DNA from: Burkholderiaceae bacterium
GTDB lineage: Bacteria; Pseudomonadota; Gammaproteobacteria; Burkholderiales; Burkholderiaceae_D
Length of the DNA: 64,000 nucleotides
Assembly (NCBI GenBank): GCA_030157545.1
Contig: JAOAUN010000035.1
Location: forward strand, 1 to 64,000
Reading direction: 5' to 3'
Position numbers and translations under genes: made by a program. This document shows, piece after piece, positions 10,784-19,219 of the stretch. The notes beneath the pieces were generated by a model. That model did not search any database, was not told the DNA's origin, and saw nothing but the letters and a program-made list of their open reading frames with translations. Within the stretch, counting starts at the first letter, position 1. Each line of letters opens with the position of its first letter.

Positions 10784-11212
10784 TCAGAATGAGAAATTGT
10801 TCAATATATCGGGCATGCCTTCGGCAACTGCCTGCGATTCGCTTTCGTTCAGCTTCGTTGCATCCCAGATTTCAAAATGACTGCCCATGCCCAGCAACAT
10901 CACGTCGCGCGACAGCCCTACGGCATTGCGCAACTCGGGCGCGATCAGGATGCGGCCGGCGCCATCCATCTCGACGTCGGACGCATTGCCGAGGAATATG
11001 CGTTGCCACGAACGCGCCGACATGGGCCACGCTGCAATTTGTTCGCGATGAAGTTCCCAGACCGGACGGGGGAATAACAACAGGCAACCGTGCGGGTGTT
11101 TGGTCAACGTGACGCGGCCTTCGCTCTGTACAGACAGAGCGTCGCGGTGCTTGGCCGGAATGGACATCCGACCCTTGGCATCGAGATTTAAAGCGGACGC
11201 GCCTTGATACAC
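10784..11212 (-). CDS. mraZ: MraZ, transcriptional regulator of the dcw operon
   Basis: DNA-binding protein of the AbrB-like MraZ family that binds direct repeats in its own promoter. 142 residues with two tandem MraZ domains ([11 protein letters not shown] and [13 protein letters not shown] motifs, each with the family's DxxGR). The start is GTG, giving the usual [16 protein letters not shown] beginning, with GGGGAG 8 nt upstream. It is the first gene of the cluster, and the operator repeats lie just upstream. Confidence 0.96.
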   Translation of the reverse strand: MYQGASALNLDAKGRMSIPAKHRDALSVQSEGRVTLTKHPHGCLLLFPRPVWELHREQIAAWPMSARSWQRIFLGNASDVEMDGAGRILIAPELRNAVGLSRDVMLLGMGSHFEIWDATKLNESESQAVAEGMPDILNNFSF

Positions 11213-11286
11213 CAGAACTGCTCCCCGTTGTGCTGCAAATTAAGTCAATGCAGTGGTGAAGGCTCGCTGAAGGACAGACAATTAGT

Positions 11287-11321
11287 CCCACAAAAAAACA
11301 CTTTTCCACACTTGCGCCCAC
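11287..11321 (-). promoter_or_regulatory. Four MraZ-box-like repeats
   Basis: On the minus strand four pentamers occur at an exact 10-bp period: GTGGG (11317-11321), GTGTG (11307-11311), GTGTT (11297-11301) and GTGGG (11287-11291), each followed by a 5-bp spacer. This matches the known MraZ operator layout of TGGGN-type direct repeats with 5-bp spacers. They lie at and just after the predicted transcription start, fitting negative autoregulation. Confidence 0.85.
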
Positions 11322-11348
11322 TTTAGAGGATAGCGAATTGTCGGTCAA
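11320..11348 (-). promoter_or_regulatory. Predicted sigma70 promoter of the dcw cluster
   Basis: Minus-strand -35 TTGACC (11343-11348; 5 of 6 consensus), an exact 17-bp spacer, and -10 TAAAGT (11320-11325; 4 of 6). The first MraZ repeat begins at the -10 element. The predicted leader to mraZ is about 100 nt. The next 200 bp, up to rnpB, hold nothing else I can identify apart from a 10-bp palindrome (ACACATGTGT, 11486-11495). Confidence 0.7.
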
Positions 11349-11552
11349 GGAATATCAACGACGCAGGACTAGAGTTTTTTCAATGAAGTCAAGGACTTAG
11401 CGCATTTACTTGAAGCTGGATAAAGCCAGAATTGCTTAAAGAATTAAGCACTTATGACGCACATTGAAAGTTGAACTTTAGAAATACACATGTGTTTACC
11501 GAGCGGCAAACAGCGAAATTAATTATCTGGAAAGTATTTACCAAATAAAAGT

Positions 11553-11882
11553 GAAGCAAACCGATAGGCCGGATTCTGTTTCCCCGCCAGGCAAGCCCGA
11601 CAGCGATGACAGTCATTCCTCTAGGCCTCGGATTACTCCGAGGCTCAAGCTCTCTACCCGCATGCTCAGCGAGCCGCCTCAATGCATGCCTATTTGAGAT
11701 TGCTCCAGGTGGAGGTTACCGCGTTTCACCCTTTGCAGCTTGCGCTGCAAAGACTCGTCTCTGTGGCCCTATTCCGCGCCTCACGGCGGACGGCCGTTAG
11801 CCGTCACCCTGCTCTATGGAGTCCGGACCTTCCTCCCGCTAACGCTTTGACACGCTAGCCAGCGACTGTCTTGGCCTGCTTC
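11553..11882 (-). ncRNA. rnpB: RNase P RNA, bacterial class A
   Basis: Catalytic RNA of RNase P, which trims tRNA 5' ends. About 330 nt. Conserved elements read on the minus strand include GGAGGAAGGTCCGGACTCC (CR I region), the CAGGGTG block, GGGTGAAACGCGG, GGTAACCTCCACC, and the 3' conserved AGAATCCGGCCTAT. Terminal GAAGCA/TGCTTC ends pair to form P1, which sets the boundaries. A TACAAT -10 element lies at 11891-11896, 8 nt before the predicted 5' end. The location just upstream of mraZ is common in betaproteobacteria. Confidence 0.95.
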
Positions 11883-11890
11883 ACGGGCGC

Positions 11891-11896
11891 ATTGTA
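11891..11896 (-). promoter_or_regulatory. -10 element of rnpB
   Basis: Minus-strand TACAAT, 5 of 6 consensus, placed 8 nt upstream of the predicted first base of RNase P RNA. The -35 region is weak (TCAAAC at a 17-bp spacer). Confidence 0.55.
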
Positions 11897-11952
11897 CGCC
11901 GAGGCAGACTCTCGTTTGACTATTCCGCGTAAAATTTTGGCTCAGTGCTCAC

Positions 11953-12363
11953 TCAGTGACTACTCACCCAGTTCTCGACATGAAGACCGGTGTAGCCGAT
12001 AAAATCGGCTTCATTATTTGTGACCAGCGTCGCATCAAGTGCTATTGCATGCGAAGCGATTAATTTATCGAGAGCGTCTTTCTTGCGCTCCCGGCTGGCG
12101 AATCTTAACGGCCCATAGGCTCTTGCAGCGAGGCCATCAAAAGGCACAACCGGCACATCCTCAATAAAAGACTTTAGCAAAGCTCGATTCGCCGTTGCCG
12201 CACCACCGGAACAGGCCACGCCATACTCCAGCTCAGCCAAGGTGATTCCTGAAATCACGACATCACCGACAAAGCATTGATTGAAGCGCTCCTGAACTTC
12301 AGCCGGCTGATGCTTCATCAAGTAAATACAGATATTGGTATCAAGCATATATTTCGGCTTCAT
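11953..12363 (-). CDS. vapC: VapC-type PIN-domain ribonuclease toxin
   Basis: Putative toxin of a type II toxin-antitoxin system. PIN-domain enzymes cleave RNA with Mg2+ held by acidic residues. 136 residues. The family's acidic residues are visible: D8 (MLDTN), E44 (TLAELEYG), D99 (ALDKLIASHA) and D120 (NNEADF). The gene overlaps the antitoxin by ATGA, and the antitoxin comes first as usual. The RNA target cannot be told from the sequence. Confidence 0.93.
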   Translation of the reverse strand: MKPKYMLDTNICIYLMKHQPAEVQERFNQCFVGDVVISGITLAELEYGVACSGGAATANRALLKSFIEDVPVVPFDGLAARAYGPLRFASRERKKDALDKLIASHAIALDATLVTNNEADFIGYTGLHVENWVSSH

Positions 12364-12596
12364 AGCGCTTCGCGTTCGCCTTCAATATTGTCGCCACGGC
12401 CTTCAACCATGAAATCCGGGGAGAACTTGGCAAGCGTACCCAAGACATCCCCCATGCGACGCTGAGCAGGACGAATTCGCAACTCATCGCCATGGCGCTC
12501 TATAACCAGATCGATATCCCAAGCGGCATAAGCGAGCTCGGATGGAATCCGAACCGCCTGGGAATTGCCGTTTTTGAAAATTTTTGTTATTGCCAT
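12360..12596 (-). CDS. vapB: VapB-type antitoxin, AbrB/SpoVT fold
   Basis: 78-residue DNA-binding antitoxin paired with the PIN toxin. The N-terminus MAITKIFKNGNSQAVRIP is typical of swapped-hairpin AbrB antitoxins, and the acidic C-terminal tail should wrap the toxin. A longer in-frame reading starts at 12710, but it would cover the promoter and operator. The ATG at 12596 begins the recognisable domain. The pair probably represses itself through the palindrome at 12608-12625. Confidence 0.92.
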   Translation of the reverse strand: MAITKIFKNGNSQAVRIPSELAYAAWDIDLVIERHGDELRIRPAQRRMGDVLGTLAKFSPDFMVEGRGDNIEGEREAL

Positions 12597-12607
12597 AATG
12601 CCCTCGC

Positions 12608-12650
12608 GGATGTACATGTACATCCTATTCGAGGGAGCTGCATTTGTAAA
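12608..12650 (-). promoter_or_regulatory. vapBC promoter with palindromic operator
   Basis: An 18-bp perfect palindrome, GGATGTACATGTACATCC, occupies 12608-12625. On the minus strand a -35 TTTACA (12645-12650), 17-bp spacer and -10 TAGGAT (12622-12627) place the -10 over the edge of the palindrome. This is the expected geometry for repression by a VapBC complex. Confidence 0.75.
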
Positions 12651-12702
12651 GGCTCTGGTGTGGACACCCTCCTCCCACCCGAGCCCCTTCCACCCGCGCG
12701 GT

Positions 12703-14439
12703 TTACTCATGCTTGTTTAAGGTCACCCCACCCAGGTGCAAAGCTTGCGGCGTTCCGCTGTTGAATGCGGACGAAGACATGAGGCCTTGCATCGCATTCA
12801 CGCTCATGCCGCTCAGACTGCCATTCACTGCAAATTGATAGCTGAGATCACCTCCAATGGCCGCATGGTCGCTACCGGACAGATGCGCACGCAGCAAACC
12901 ATCCATGACGTCCCACTGATTGATGGCCGGCTCACAGGTGCGCGCCGCATTAAAATTGGCCACCAGTTTGCCGAAATCAAAAATCTCCACGGCGTCTTTG
13001 CCGGTCTGGCAATCTGAGTGCGCACCGCTGCCTTGACTGCTACTTGCGCAGGCAGTGCTTGCATCGACGAATTGCAAACGCGCTACGCCCCGATGGCTGG
13101 AACCGGCATACCAGTCCTGCATCGTAATCGAATCACCCTGCCCCATATCCAGCACCAGATCATTGCCGGATTTCGAGAGCGACAGGTCGGCATAGTGGAT
13201 GTCCTTGCCGAGCGAAATCGCATTGCTGCCGCCGCTGTTGCTGATGACACGATCGGCACCATCGCCACGATTGAATGCGATGACATTGCGGCCGGCGCCG
13301 GCATTGATCGTGTCGTCACCGCCACCGCCTGCGATCCAGTCATTGCCATTGCCGCCATTGATCACATCATTGCCACCGTCTCCCAGTATCAGATCGGCGC
13401 CATTTCCGCCATCCAGCGTGTCGTTGCCGCTCAGTCCGGACAGGATATCGTTGCCGTTGCTTCCCTGGATGCGATCATCGTTGCGGCTGCCAATAAGGCG
13501 ATCATTTTTATTCGTGCCGGCCATCGCTGTTTGCTTGATCAGCAAATCATTCAGGCTCAGTGTTTGCCCATCGCTGAGTACAAAGTGTTGAATGTCTGCC
13601 ATGAACTGGCCATTGGCATCGGTAGTGGCTGCGAAGTTGATGCCTTGCCGTGCCTGTTCATTGCCATCGGCATCCAGCACGCGGATTTGTGCCTGTTGCT
13701 GACCGTTGACGTTGACGATGCGCAGTGCAAGATTGTCGAGGGTCAGTCCGGCGCCGAAACGCAGGGTATTGCTGCCGCTTTGATCTGCGATCAGGTCAAG
13801 GCCGTCGTTGAGTTGGTAGACATAGGTGTCGTCGCCAGCGCCGCCCAGCAGGTAGTCGTTGCCGCGATCACCTTCGAGCGTATCGTTGCCGTCGCCGCCA
13901 CCCAGGAAATCATTGCCGTCACCGCCAACCAGAATATTGCCAAGATTATTCGCAATCAAGACGTTGTTCTCGGCATTGCCAATCCCGATGGTGGCGTCCC
14001 CTGTCAGCGCCAGATTTTCCATATTGTCGGGCAGGATGAAATTAACGCTGGCCTGCACGGTGTCGTTGCCCTGATCTTGTTCTTCAATAACCAGATCACC
14101 AGCATTATCGACCGAGTACAAGTCGTCACCCATTCCACCCCACATGCGGTCGGCATTCCAGTCGCCGTTAAGAATGTCGTTGCCGCCGAGTCCGGTCAGA
14201 TCGTTTTTGCCGCTATTCCCGAACAGCAGGTTGTCACTGTCGTTGCCGGTAGCATTGACGTCATAGGCGCTATACAACAAAAGATTTTCGACATTTGCAG
14301 GCAGGGTATAGCTGATGGCGGACAACGCGGTGTCGGTTCCGCCATCAGGCTGCTCGATGATGAGGTCACTGCCATTGGTGACAAAGAAAAAATCATCACC
14401 GGAGCCGCCCTGCATAATTCTTACATCCTGAGTTGCCAT
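12703..14439 (-). CDS. RTX-type calcium-binding repeat protein
   Basis: Probable secreted Ca2+-binding protein of 578 residues. Glycine-Asp-rich nonapeptides (GGxGxDxLx) occur in three blocks: roughly residues 8-120, 165-215 and 320-400. The longest block includes GNDTLDGGNGADLILG and GNDWIAGGGGDDTINAG. Such repeats fold into parallel beta-rolls on binding calcium outside the cell, and the family is usually exported by type I secretion with an uncleaved C-terminal signal. No cleavable signal peptide is seen. The last 110 residues (after an insert with two Cys) hold a LVANFNAAR...HLSGSDxAAxGGDLSYQF module that I recall from other RTX proteins. The start at 14439 is chosen for GGGAG 6 nt upstream; the longer reading begins at 14472. 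No protease, lipase or pore-forming domain is recognisable, and no transporter genes are adjacent. Confidence 0.85.
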   Translation of the reverse strand: MATQDVRIMQGGSGDDFFFVTNGSDLIIEQPDGGTDTALSAISYTLPANVENLLLYSAYDVNATGNDSDNLLFGNSGKNDLTGLGGNDILNGDWNADRMWGGMGDDLYSVDNAGDLVIEEQDQGNDTVQASVNFILPDNMENLALTGDATIGIGNAENNVLIANNLGNILVGGDGNDFLGGGDGNDTLEGDRGNDYLLGGAGDDTYVYQLNDGLDLIADQSGSNTLRFGAGLTLDNLALRIVNVNGQQQAQIRVLDADGNEQARQGINFAATTDANGQFMADIQHFVLSDGQTLSLNDLLIKQTAMAGTNKNDRLIGSRNDDRIQGSNGNDILSGLSGNDTLDGGNGADLILGDGGNDVINGGNGNDWIAGGGGDDTINAGAGRNVIAFNRGDGADRVISNSGGSNAISLGKDIHYADLSLSKSGNDLVLDMGQGDSITMQDWYAGSSHRGVARLQFVDASTACASSSQGSGAHSDCQTGKDAVEIFDFGKLVANFNAARTCEPAINQWDVMDGLLRAHLSGSDHAAIGGDLSYQFAVNGSLSGMSVNAMQGLMSSSAFNSGTPQALHLGGVTLNKHE

Positions 14440-14624
14440 CTTTTTCTCCCTGTGGTCAAACATCAAAATCAAACATCACATAGTGCTAAAAGAATGAGCA
14501 ATGTATGAGCAGGAAGATCAGAGAACGATGACAGGAAGCGACACTCTCAAAGAGAATTCTTGGATTGCACCCATGGTGATGGGGAAGGTGCTTAAGGCCT
14601 GACGATTGTCGGCTATTCATTCAA

Positions 14625-14664
14625 TAAAAATACAAACGGGATCCTGCGTTAACTCAGGATCCCG
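14625..14664 (-). terminator. Rho-independent terminator of the beta-oxidation operon
   Basis: A perfect 10-bp stem (CGGGATCCTG/CAGGATCCCG, 14637-14664) with an 8-nt loop is followed on the minus strand by TTTGTATTTTTATT. It sits 28 bp after the stop of the enoyl-CoA hydratase gene. The remaining 185 bp to the RTX gene contain two copies of TCAAACATCA 13 bp apart (14456-14478) and no gene. Confidence 0.85.
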
Positions 14665-14691
14665 TACCAACTGCATGCAGCCCAACTTGAT

Positions 14692-15456
14692 TTACGTGAA
14701 CTGACTGAAGTCCGGTTTACGTTTTTGCATGAAGGCAGAAAACGCTTCCATCGCTTCCGGTCCGCGCAGCATGCGGCTGAAGTCTTGCATTTCAGCTTGC
14801 ATCGCCGCCTGTATCGGCGCAGCCAGTTCTGCCTTCATCAATCGCTTGGTCGCGCGCACCGAGGCCGCCGGCAAGGCAACCAGCTTGGCAGCTTGTTGCG
14901 CGACATGCGCCTGCAGTTCGTCAGCCGCCAGCACCTTATTGACCAGCCCCAGTTGCTGCGCCTCTGCCGCACCAAACGCTTCGCCAAACATTAATTTTTC
15001 GGCTGCCTGCTGATAGCCGGCAAGGCGCGGCAAGAGCAGGCTGGAGGCGAATTCGGGACACAAACCGAGCTGCGTGAATGGCATCGCAAAGCGTGCATTC
15101 TCGGCCGCATAGACCAGATCGCAATGCAGCAGCAGCGTCGTGCCGATACCGATGGCCATGCCGGTCACGGCCGCAATCACCGGCTTTTCTGCAGTCCGCA
15201 ATTGCTCCATGAACTGCGCCACCGGACTGTCGGTGCCTTGCGGCGGATTCATCAGAAAATCTTCGACGTCATTCCCGGCCGTGAAAATGCCGGGCTGACC
15301 CGTGATGACGATGGCGCGAATGCTGGTGTCCTGCGCCGCATCGCGCAGGCCGTCGGCCAGCGACTGATACATCGCCGAGGTGATGGCGTTTTTTTTCTCG
15401 ACCCGGTTAAAGGCCAGGGTGGCAACGCCGTCCACTTTGCTGAATGTGATATCCAT
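14692..15456 (-). CDS. Enoyl-CoA hydratase/isomerase (crotonase family)
   Basis: Hydrates 2-enoyl-CoA or isomerises enoyl-CoA in fatty acid degradation. 254 residues in a single crotonase domain. The oxyanion-hole regions are visible (ITGQPGIFTAGNDVEDF and AAVTGMAIGIGTTLLLHCDLVYA). The start is at 15456, 2 nt after the thiolase stop; the longer frame to 15507 runs into the thiolase gene and is rejected. It is the last gene of the operon before the terminator. An Asp or Glu is expected after the GIGTT loop for hydratase activity, and the substitution here could favour isomerase activity, so the reaction is uncertain. Confidence 0.88.
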   Translation of the reverse strand: MDITFSKVDGVATLAFNRVEKKNAITSAMYQSLADGLRDAAQDTSIRAIVITGQPGIFTAGNDVEDFLMNPPQGTDSPVAQFMEQLRTAEKPVIAAVTGMAIGIGTTLLLHCDLVYAAENARFAMPFTQLGLCPEFASSLLLPRLAGYQQAAEKLMFGEAFGAAEAQQLGLVNKVLAADELQAHVAQQAAKLVALPAASVRATKRLMKAELAAPIQAAMQAEMQDFSRMLRGPEAMEAFSAFMQKRKPDFSQFT

Positions 15457-15458
15457 GT

Positions 15459-16655
15459 TTACATTCTCTCGAAAATGCCGGCCGCGCCCATGCCGGTACC
15501 GACGCACATAGTGACCATACCGTATTTCTGGTTACGGTTGCGCAGGCCGTGGATCACGGTCGCTGCACGAATCGCGCCGGTGGCACCGAGCGGATGGCCG
15601 AGCGCAATCGCACCGCCCAGCGGATTGACCTTGGCCGGATCCAGACCCAGATCCTGCTGCACCGCTAAGGCCTGTGCGGCAAAGGCTTCATTCAGCTCTA
15701 TCCAGTCGAGTTGATCTTGCGTCAGGCCACCTGCGCGCAAGGCAGCAGGGATCGCCTCTTTCGGACCAATGCCCATAATTTCCGGTGGCACGCCCTTGAC
15801 GGCAAAAGATACAAAGCGCGCCAGCGGCGTCAGGTTGAATTGCTTGAGAATTTTTTCGCTCACCAGAATCAGCGCGCCGGCGCCATCCGACGTCTGCGAG
15901 CTGTTGCCGGCAGTGACGCTGCCTTTCGGCGAAAACACCGGCCGCAATTTACCCAGCACTTCCAGACTGGTATCGGCACGTGCGCCTTCATCGTCGGTGA
16001 CGATGCGAGTAGTGGTGTCGATTTGTCCGGTCGCCAGGTTCGGAAATTTTTCAATGATCTCGACCGGCGTCATTTCAGCGACGCGCGCGCCACTCAGTTG
16101 CGCGGCGATGGCGCGCCTATGCGATTCGAGTGCAAACGCATCTTGCGCTTCGCGACTGATTTTCCACTGGGTCGCTACACGCTCTGCGGTCAGCCCCATG
16201 CCGTAGGCCATGCCGATATTTTCATCCTTGAACACGTTCATGTTCAGCGAAGGATGATGCCCCATCATCGGGATCATCGACATCGACTCGATACCGGCGG
16301 CGATCATCACATCCGCTTCGCCGCTCCGAATGCGATCGGCTGCCATCGCAATGGCGGTAATGCCGGATGCGCAGTAACGGTTGACGGTGGCCCCGCCCAC
16401 CGTATTCGGCAAGCCCGCCAGCAGCACGGCCATGCGCGCAACGTTCAGTCCCTGCTCGCCTTCGGGAAACGAGCAACCGACGATGGCATCTTCAATCGTG
16501 TTCGGATCCAGATTAGGCACTTGCGATAATGCCGATTGCAATACGCGCACCAGCAAGTCATCGGGGCGTATATGGCGGAACATACCGCGCGGCGCTTTGC
16601 CAATCGGGGTACGGGTGGCGGCGACGATGTAGGCGTCTTGTAATTGTCTGCTCAT
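15459..16655 (-). CDS. Acetyl-CoA acyltransferase (3-ketoacyl-CoA thiolase)
   Basis: Cleaves 3-ketoacyl-CoA to acetyl-CoA and a shortened acyl-CoA, the last step of beta-oxidation. 398 residues. The nucleophilic Cys95 sits in NRYCASG, the GHPLGATGA histidine motif is near 350, and the second catalytic Cys is in MCVGTGMGAA near the C-terminus. AGGAG lies 6 nt before the ATG. It lies 21 bp after the FadB-like gene, so thiolase and multifunctional enzyme probably act as one complex (fadA/fadI-like). Confidence 0.95.
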   Translation of the reverse strand: MSRQLQDAYIVAATRTPIGKAPRGMFRHIRPDDLLVRVLQSALSQVPNLDPNTIEDAIVGCSFPEGEQGLNVARMAVLLAGLPNTVGGATVNRYCASGITAIAMAADRIRSGEADVMIAAGIESMSMIPMMGHHPSLNMNVFKDENIGMAYGMGLTAERVATQWKISREAQDAFALESHRRAIAAQLSGARVAEMTPVEIIEKFPNLATGQIDTTTRIVTDDEGARADTSLEVLGKLRPVFSPKGSVTAGNSSQTSDGAGALILVSEKILKQFNLTPLARFVSFAVKGVPPEIMGIGPKEAIPAALRAGGLTQDQLDWIELNEAFAAQALAVQQDLGLDPAKVNPLGGAIALGHPLGATGAIRAATVIHGLRNRNQKYGMVTMCVGTGMGAAGIFERM

Positions 16656-16676
16656 GGTTTTCTCCTGATGCCTTTG

Positions 16677-19067
16677 TTAGTTGCGCACTGGCTTGCCGGT
16701 CTGCAGCATGCCCATGATGCGTTCCTGTGTCTTCGGATGGTTAAGCAATTCCATGAAGCCCTTGCGCTCCCTGTCCAGCAACCATTGCTCGTTCACCATG
16801 CTGCCCTGTTCAACATCGCCACCGGCCACAATGTCAGCAATCATCGCGCCGATTTTGTAGTCATGCGCGGAGATGAAACCGCCATCGCGCATATTGAGCA
16901 ACTGCCCCATGATGGTTGACATGCCGTAGCGACCTGTCACCGGAACCAGCGCAGGCAAAGGCGGACGATAGCCTGCATCCGACATCGCACGCGCCTGTGT
17001 TTTGGCAACGTGCAGCAATTCATAGGCATTGAAGACGATGACATCATCGGCCGCGAGATAGCCCATGCGCTTTGCTTCCAGCGCCGACTTCGATACCGCC
17101 GCAGTGGCGGCATGGGTAAAGCCGTTTTTCAGGAACTGCAAAATGTCATTGCCCTTGGCATCAGCCGCAGCACGCAAGGCGATTTCCTTCAGGCCTCCAC
17201 CCGCAGGCAACAGGCCGATGCCGACTTCAACCAGCCCAATGTAGGACTCCAGCGCTGCAACACGGCGGCTTGCATGCATCAGCAATTCACAACCGCCTCC
17301 AAGTGCCAGACCTGCCACCGCCGCAACAACTGGCACGTTCGCATATTTGAGTTTCAAATGCGCCTGCTGCAAACGCGACACGGCGGGTTCAATGGCTTTG
17401 ACTCCACCAGACATAAACAGCGGCAGCATTGCCTGCAGATCAGCGCCGGCCGAGAATGCACCACCTTCAGCGGCATCCGCATGCCAGATCACCAGGCCGC
17501 GGTAGTTCGCTTCGGCTTCAGCAATCGCACGCTCCAGCCCTTCGATCACGCCGGGGCCGAGTACGTGCATCTTGGTCTTGAAGGAGATAACCAGAATGTC
17601 ATCGTCCTGATGCCACAGGCGCACCGAGTCATCTTCGAACACAGTGGTGCCGGCGTTGGCGCCGGTGCTGGTGGTTTCACCGAATAGCGGCGAACGGAAG
17701 ACCTGACGCTGATACACCGCCAGATCAGAGCGAGGCACATACGATTTTTTAACTGGCGACCAAGAACCTGCCGGCGTATGCACGCCGTCGCGGCCGTCGA
17801 ATACCCATGCCGGCATCGGCACCGCAGACAGCGCACGGCCGGCGTCAATATCTTCTTTTACCCACGTTGCCACTTGCTGCCAACCCGCTTGCTGCCAGAT
17901 CTCGAACGGACCCTGCTTCCAGCCAAAGCCCCAGCGCAACGCAAAATCGACTTCGCGCGCATTGTCGGCAATGGTGTCGAGATGGACAGCAATGTAATGG
18001 AAAGCATCGCGATAAATTGCCCACAAAAATTGCGCCTGCGGATGCGTAGAGTCATGCAGGGCCTTCATGCGCTTGGCCGGATCTTTTTCTTTCAGGATGC
18101 GCCCAACCAGATCGTCGGCCTTGGCGCCGCCGGCTACATAGTCGCCCTTGACCGGATCGAAGCGCTGAATGTCCTTGCCGACTTTCTTGTAAAAACCGCC
18201 GCCACTCTTTTGACCGAGGCTACCGGCGGCAATCAGCTTTTCGAGTGCGGCCGGTGTTTTATAAACGGGGAAGAAAGGATCATTCGGCAGCTTGTCCTGC
18301 ATGGTGTGAATCACATGCCCCATGGTATCGAGCCCGACCACATCTGCTGTGCGGAAGGTACCGGACTTGGCGCGGCCGAGCTTGGCGCCGGTCAGGTCAT
18401 CCACCAGGTCATACGAGAGACCGAATTTTTCTGCTTCATGAATCGTGGCTAACATGCCAAAGATGCCGACGCGGTTTGCAATGAAGTTGGGCGTATCGAT
18501 CGCACGCACCACGCCCTTGCCGAGCGTGGTCGTGAGGAAGGTTTCGAGCTGGCCGAGAATATCGCTGCGGGTGGATACCGTCGGGATCAACTCCACCAGA
18601 TGCATATAGCGCGGCGGATTGAAAAAATGCACGCCGCAAAAACGGGTTTTGAGTTCTGCGTCCAGACCATCCGACAACTCTGTAATCGACAGGCCCGAGG
18701 TATTGGTCGCGAAGATCGCATGCGGCGCTATTGCCGGCGCAATTTTGGCGTAGAGCGAATGCTTCCAGTCCATGCGCTCGGCAATAGCTTCGATCACCAG
18801 ATCGGCTTCGCGCAAGCGTTCCAGATCGTCGTCATAGTTCGCCACTTCAATCAGCGCGGCCGCTTCATTGTCGGCCAGCGGAGCAGGACTGAGTTTTTTG
18901 AGCTGCTCCAATGCGCGTGCCACGATGGCATTACGCGGCTGGTCCGGCTTGCCGGGCAAGTCAAACAGGATGACTGGTACACGGGCATTGATGCAATGCG
19001 CGGCAATCTGTGCGCCCATGACACCGGCGCCGAGCACGGCTACTTTTTTTACAATGAAATTCGACAT
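16677..19067 (-). CDS. FadB-like 3-hydroxyacyl-CoA dehydrogenase / enoyl-CoA hydratase
   Basis: Bifunctional beta-oxidation enzyme of 796 residues. The domain order is dehydrogenase first (NAD-binding GAGVMGAQ at 13-20, HFFNPPRYMHLVEL signature, then a C-terminal 3HCDH domain). A crotonase domain follows from about residue 480 (oxyanion-hole residues in AAVAGLALGGGCELLMHA). This is the reverse of E. coli FadB, which has the hydratase first, and is the arrangement common in Burkholderiales. It shares an operon with the thiolase and the acyl-CoA dehydrogenase. Confidence 0.94.
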   Translation of the reverse strand: MSNFIVKKVAVLGAGVMGAQIAAHCINARVPVILFDLPGKPDQPRNAIVARALEQLKKLSPAPLADNEAAALIEVANYDDDLERLREADLVIEAIAERMDWKHSLYAKIAPAIAPHAIFATNTSGLSITELSDGLDAELKTRFCGVHFFNPPRYMHLVELIPTVSTRSDILGQLETFLTTTLGKGVVRAIDTPNFIANRVGIFGMLATIHEAEKFGLSYDLVDDLTGAKLGRAKSGTFRTADVVGLDTMGHVIHTMQDKLPNDPFFPVYKTPAALEKLIAAGSLGQKSGGGFYKKVGKDIQRFDPVKGDYVAGGAKADDLVGRILKEKDPAKRMKALHDSTHPQAQFLWAIYRDAFHYIAVHLDTIADNAREVDFALRWGFGWKQGPFEIWQQAGWQQVATWVKEDIDAGRALSAVPMPAWVFDGRDGVHTPAGSWSPVKKSYVPRSDLAVYQRQVFRSPLFGETTSTGANAGTTVFEDDSVRLWHQDDDILVISFKTKMHVLGPGVIEGLERAIAEAEANYRGLVIWHADAAEGGAFSAGADLQAMLPLFMSGGVKAIEPAVSRLQQAHLKLKYANVPVVAAVAGLALGGGCELLMHASRRVAALESYIGLVEVGIGLLPAGGGLKEIALRAAADAKGNDILQFLKNGFTHAATAAVSKSALEAKRMGYLAADDVIVFNAYELLHVAKTQARAMSDAGYRPPLPALVPVTGRYGMSTIMGQLLNMRDGGFISAHDYKIGAMIADIVAGGDVEQGSMVNEQWLLDRERKGFMELLNHPKTQERIMGMLQTGKPVRN

Positions 19068-19118
19068 GCAGAGCGCTCCGTCAAATGAGTATTAAGGAAT
19101 TAGGAAGTCAGCAAAAGT

Positions 19119-19209
19119 CACTGGGTTCCAGCTTGCGCTGGAACGACGGTAGATATTTGAACGACGTCACCTCTACTACCGTCATCCCAGCGAAGGCTGG
19201 GATCCAGTG
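19119..19209. repeat. Pair of inverted REP-like elements
   Basis: Two 34-bp copies of a GTCAT..CCAG family repeat lie head to head: 19119-19152 and 19176-19209. Each copy has its own internal stem (for example CCCAGC/GCTGGG). The copies are near-complementary with a few mismatches, so the whole 91 bp can form one large cruciform. It sits between the acyl-CoA dehydrogenase stop and the FadB-like start, inside the operon. A third copy lies at 27685-27714. This short intergenic repeat family is widespread in proteobacteria. Confidence 0.8.
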
Positions 19210-19219
19210 TCTTCACTTG

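Noticed and set aside
13300..14000. Regularly spaced DNA repeats that might suggest a CRISPR array
   Set aside because: They are the in-frame nonapeptide codons of the RTX protein with about 27-bp periodicity and no conserved repeats separated by unique spacers.
13018..14508. 496-codon plus-strand frame opposite the RTX gene
   Set aside because: It mirrors the repetitive Gly/Asp codons of the RTX gene, has no ribosome site or known motif, and the minus-strand reading is clearly a real family.
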